Positions 61,705-64,000 of a stretch of DNA of 64,000 bases are shown here, piece after piece. Positions within the stretch are counted from its first letter, which is position 1. Every line of letters begins with the position of its first letter. The notes under the pieces were generated by a model. The model saw only the letters and a program-made list of their open reading frames with translations, was not told the origin of the DNA and did no database searches. The stretch is from Sphingomonas profundi (lineage in GTDB: Bacteria; Pseudomonadota; Alphaproteobacteria; Sphingomonadales; Sphingomonadaceae), in contig NZ_CP046535.1 of NCBI RefSeq assembly GCF_009739515.1, positions 1,426,001-1,490,000 of the forward strand, read 5' to 3'. The position numbers and the translations under genes were made by a program.

Positions 61705-62772
61705 ATGACCTTCTGGACGTACATGCTGCGCTGTGCCGACGGCAGCTACTATGTCGGCCAGACAAGCGACCTCGAGCGCCGACTGGGGCAGCACCAGTCC
61801 GGCGAGATCGCCGGCTACACGCAGGATCGCCGACCGGTCGTACTGGTCTGGTCCGAGACGTTCCAGACGCGTGACGAGGCGCGCGCGGCCGAACACCGGA
61901 TCAAGCCCTGGTCACGCGCCAAGAAGGAGGCGTTGATCGCGGGCGACTGGAGCGCGCTGCGTGCCGCTGCCATACCGCCTTCGGAGCGTGAGACGCGCGC
62001 CTCGGCTCCGCTCGGCGAGGCCCCTCGACTTCGCTCGGGGCAAGGTGGGGCGGCGGAAAGGCAACCCGCCATCGTCCTCGTGCGGCCCCAGCTCGGCGAG
62101 AATATCGGCAAGGCGGCGCGGGCCATGCTGAACTTCGGGTTGACCGACCTGCGCCTGGTCGCCCCGCGGGACGGGTGGCCCAATCCCGACGCCGGTCCTG
62201 CCGCCAGCGGCGCGGACGCCGTGCTCGCCGCCGCGCGCGTGTACGGCAGCGTGGCCGAGGCGACGGCGGACTGCGCGCATGTCTACGCCACCACCGTGCG
62301 GAAACGCGGCGTGTCGAAGCCCGTCGTCACGCCCGAGCAGGCGGCGACCGCGATGCACGCCGAGCCGGGACGGTCCGCCATCCTGTTCGGCCCCGAACGC
62401 TCCGGCCTGGAGACGGACGACGTGGCCGTCGCGCGCACGATCGTCACCGTGCCGATCAATCCCGAGTTCGGCTCGCTCAACCTCGCCCAGGCGGTGATCC
62501 TCGTCGCGTACGAATGGTCGAAGGGCGTCGCCCTCGCCTCGCCCCCCGCCACGGATCGCGCGCCGCCGGCGCCGCAGGCCGAGCTGGACGGCATGATCGC
62601 GCATCTGGACGGCATATTGGAGCGGGCCGGCTATTATTTTCCGCCCGATCGCGCCCATGTCGACAAGCGCGCGCTGCGCACGATCCTGACGAGCCCCGGC
62701 TGGAACGCCGGCGAGGTGCGCACGCTGCGCGGCGTGCTGCGGTCGATCGAGCGGGCGCTGGCCGAGCGATAG
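61705..62772 (+). CDS. GIY-YIG nuclease domain fused to tRNA methyltransferase TrmJ
   Basis: A single 355-residue frame. Residues 1-88 are a GIY-YIG domain of the UPF0213 type: WTYMLRCADGSYYVGQT (Tyr6, Tyr16), ERRLGQH, and AEHRIKPWSRAKKEALI with the metal-binding Glu63. Residues about 121-355 are TrmJ, a SPOUT enzyme for 2'-O-methylation of tRNA position 32: AIVLVRPQLGENIGKAARAMLNFG, AILFGPERSGL, NPEFGSLNLAQAVILVAYEW. The linker includes residues 105-114 encoded by a REP-like repeat. No ATG, GTG or TTG lies in frame between the domains upstream of strand 1 of TrmJ, so a real fusion is the simplest reading. Confidence 0.85.
   Translation: MTFWTYMLRCADGSYYVGQTSDLERRLGQHQSGEIAGYTQDRRPVVLVWSETFQTRDEARAAEHRIKPWSRAKKEALIAGDWSALRAAAIPPSERETRASAPLGEAPRLRSGQGGAAERQPAIVLVRPQLGENIGKAARAMLNFGLTDLRLVAPRDGWPNPDAGPAASGADAVLAAARVYGSVAEATADCAHVYATTVRKRGVSKPVVTPEQAATAMHAEPGRSAILFGPERSGLETDDVAVARTIVTVPINPEFGSLNLAQAVILVAYEWSKGVALASPPATDRAPPAPQAELDGMIAHLDGILERAGYYFPPDRAHVDKRALRTILTSPGWNAGEVRTLRGVLRSIERALAER
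62019..62044 (-). repeat. Right 26-bp inverted-repeat arm inside the fusion gene
   Basis: Exact reverse complement of 61643-61668. It is translated as part of the linker (APRLRSGQG). Just left of it is a second dyad, CCTCG...CGAGG, around 62000-62020. Confidence 0.9.
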
Positions 62773-62837
62773 GAACACTGTCCGGAGCGAAGCCGGGCGG
62801 CCGGTCCGCTATGAAAAGGCACCGCCCCTGCCCTTTA

Positions 62838-62970
62838 CCCCGAGCGAAGTCGAGGGGCCACCCCGATGCGTGTCTCGTGCCTCGTGTCTCGACTGCGCTC
62901 GACAGATGGATCGCGCTCGCGTCTCGACAGCTCTCGACAGGTCGGCCATGTCCCGACCGCAGTCGAGGGA
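62838..62970. repeat. Cluster of REP-like palindromes after trmJ
   Basis: The 201-base gap between trmJ and the chorismate mutase gene contains CCCCGAGCGAAGTCGAGGGG plus CC at 62838-62859, identical to the core of the flanking repeats. A diverged inverted pair follows: TCTCGACTGCGCTCGACA (62887-62904) and TCCCGACCGCAGTCGAGGGA (62951-62970). Paired inverted REPs like this are called REPINs in other bacteria. No gene is seen in the gap. Confidence 0.75.
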
Positions 62971-62973
62971 CGC

Positions 62974-63276
62974 TTACCGCGCGTCGAAGCGTTCCATCTC
63001 GTAGGCGATCGAGCCCTCGACCAGCATGTCGTACAGCGCCGCCGCCAGCGCCGGCGGAAAGCCCCTGGCCTCGGCCACCGCGCGCGCGTGATCGATCACC
63101 GCCGCCTTGCGCGGCTCGTCCCGCACCAGCTCGCGCGTGGGCTTGATCCGCGCCGCCGCGTCCATGTAGCGCATCCGCTGGGCGAACAGGCCGACGATCG
63201 CCTCGTCCAGCGCATCCACCCCGGCGCGCACCTCGGCCATGGTCGTGCAGCGGTCGGCGGGAAGGGGATCGGGCAT
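62974..63276 (-). CDS. Chorismate mutase, AroQ type
   Basis: A 100-residue all-helical chorismate mutase: MAEVRAGVDALDEAIVGLFAQRMRYMDAAARIK, then RDEPRKAAVIDHARAVAEARGFPPALAAALYDMLVEGSIAYEME. Converts chorismate to prephenate for Phe/Tyr. Small AroQ proteins of the PchB type can also be isochorismate-pyruvate lyases; no siderophore genes are nearby, so mutase is preferred. ATG at 63276; convergent with trmJ. Confidence 0.88.
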   Translation of the reverse strand: MPDPLPADRCTTMAEVRAGVDALDEAIVGLFAQRMRYMDAAARIKPTRELVRDEPRKAAVIDHARAVAEARGFPPALAAALYDMLVEGSIAYEMERFDAR

Positions 63277-63456
63277 GGGCGATCCCCTAGCGGCCCGGCC
63301 GGCCGGTGCGCAACCTTGACTTCGATCGGTAACGTGGCCATAGGCCCGCCTTCGCAATTGGCCCCGCACCCCCGGTGAAGCGGTGGCCCTGCCCTCCAGC
63401 GATGGAACCAGCAGCGCGGCGCCGGGGAGCAGACGAACGCAATTGAAGGACGGAAC

Positions 63457-64000
63457 ATGACGAAGCGCACCAGCGCCAAGTACAAGCTCGATCGCCGCAT
63501 GGGCGAGAATATCTGGGGCCGGCCGAAGTCCCCGGTGAACAAGCGCGAGTACGGCCCTGGCCAGCACGGCCAGCGCCGCAAGAGCAAGGTCTCCGATTAC
63601 GGCGTGCAGCTGAAGGCCAAGCAGAAGCTGAAGGGCTATTACGGCGACATCACCGAGAAGCAGTTCAAGCGCAGCTACACCGATGCGTCCAAGATGAAGG
63701 GCGATACCTCGCAGAACCTGATCGGTCTGCTGGAGCGGCGGCTCGACATGGTCGTCTACCGCGCCAAGTTCGCGCCGACGATCTTCGCCGCCCGCCAGAT
63801 CGTGAACCACGGCCACATCCTGGTGAACGGCGTGAAGTGCAACATCGCGTCGCGCCGGGTGAATCCGGGCGACGAGATCACGCTTGGCACCAAGGCGCAG
63901 GAGATGGCACTGGTGATGGAGGCGCAGGGCCTCAGCGAGCGCGACATCCCCGACTATGTCTCGCCGGACGGCGCCGCCAAGATCACCTACGTCCGCGTGC
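63457..64000 (+). CDS. rpsD: 30S ribosomal protein S4, C-terminus cut by window end
   Basis: 181 codons are visible: [84 protein letters not shown] (S4 RNA-binding domain). S4 nucleates 30S assembly. About two dozen residues are missing past the right edge. No S4-binding pseudoknot is evident in the 180-base leader by eye. Confidence 0.97.
   Translation, partial: MTKRTSAKYKLDRRMGENIWGRPKSPVNKREYGPGQHGQRRKSKVSDYGVQLKAKQKLKGYYGDITEKQFKRSYTDASKMKGDTSQNLIGLLERRLDMVVYRAKFAPTIFAARQIVNHGHILVNGVKCNIASRRVNPGDEITLGTKAQEMALVMEAQGLSERDIPDYVSPDGAAKITYVRV

Overview
The window is a GC-rich (about 70 %), gene-dense chromosomal segment of an alphaproteobacterium, most likely Sphingomonas or a close relative. 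Evidence: 5-aminolevulinate synthase (the C4 route to haem), AddAB rather than RecBCD, a DivL-type kinase homologue with Tyr in place of the phospho-acceptor His, the AmgK/MurU recycling pair, a PEPxxWA-CTERM anchor protein, and sphingomonad-type REP-like palindromes. I see no rRNA, tRNA, CRISPR array, prophage or insertion sequence with a transposase. Most of it is core genome in tightly packed operons joined by 4- or 8-base stop/start overlaps. GTG and TTG starts are common.

Layout. 1-1.8 kb: peroxide defence, ahpC-ahpD divergent from oxyR. 1.8-8.1 kb: a secreted fasciclin-domain protein, a low-GC orphan, the operon pgsA-moaD-moaE-ECF sigma-anti-sigma, an LplT-like transporter and a PEP-CTERM protein. 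8.2-14 kb: secA, two small secreted TonB-domain proteins, argJ with an inositol-monophosphatase-family gene, and a lone VapD. 14.3-26 kb (read right to left): divL-tsaE-amgK-murU-addB-addA-trxA. 26-32 kb: surface-glycan genes (WcbI, GSCFA, methyltransferase, GT2) interleaved with ahcY and yqgE. 32-38 kb: a peroxiredoxin, a diguanylate cyclase, an M2 peptidase, an alpha/beta hydrolase, a DUF4142 lipoprotein and asd. 38.8-43.3 kb (right to left): ffh-rpsP-(52-codon ORF)-rimM-phosphoesterase-trmD-rplS. 43.5-50 kb: a GGDEF-EAL protein, an M91-like zincin, a decayed TonB-domain gene, then dapF-mtaB-ftsY-yciB. 50-55.7 kb: plsY-dprA-topA (leftward) divergent from murI. 55.7-64 kb: a MITE-like repeat, hemA, a polysaccharide flippase, rpiB-glyA-nrdR, a GIY-YIG/TrmJ fusion ringed by palindromic repeats, chorismate mutase and rpsD (cut by the window end).

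Shared themes. Envelope: PgsA, PlsY, MurI, DapF, AmgK/MurU, SecA and FtsY/Ffh supply phospholipid, peptidoglycan and secretion functions. tRNA modification: TsaE (t6A), MtaB (ms2t6A), TrmD (m1G37) and TrmJ (2'-O-methyl). Methyl cycle: AhcY, GlyA and several SAM-dependent enzymes, with a palindrome upstream of ahcY that resembles an SAH-responsive operator.

The most unusual region is 61.5-63 kb. A GIY-YIG nuclease ORF is framed by perfect 26-bp inverted repeats, next to four tandem 21-bp repeats that are open in all six frames. One of these repeats has become the in-frame linker that joins the nuclease to TrmJ. A second repeat family, 129-178 bp with GATCGACATT inverted ends, occurs at 18.2 and 55.7 kb. 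Other points of note: a MoaD whose Gly-Gly is not C-terminal, a methyltransferase whose Shine-Dalgarno lies inside a 15-bp hairpin, and a strongly initiated 52-codon ORF before rimM.
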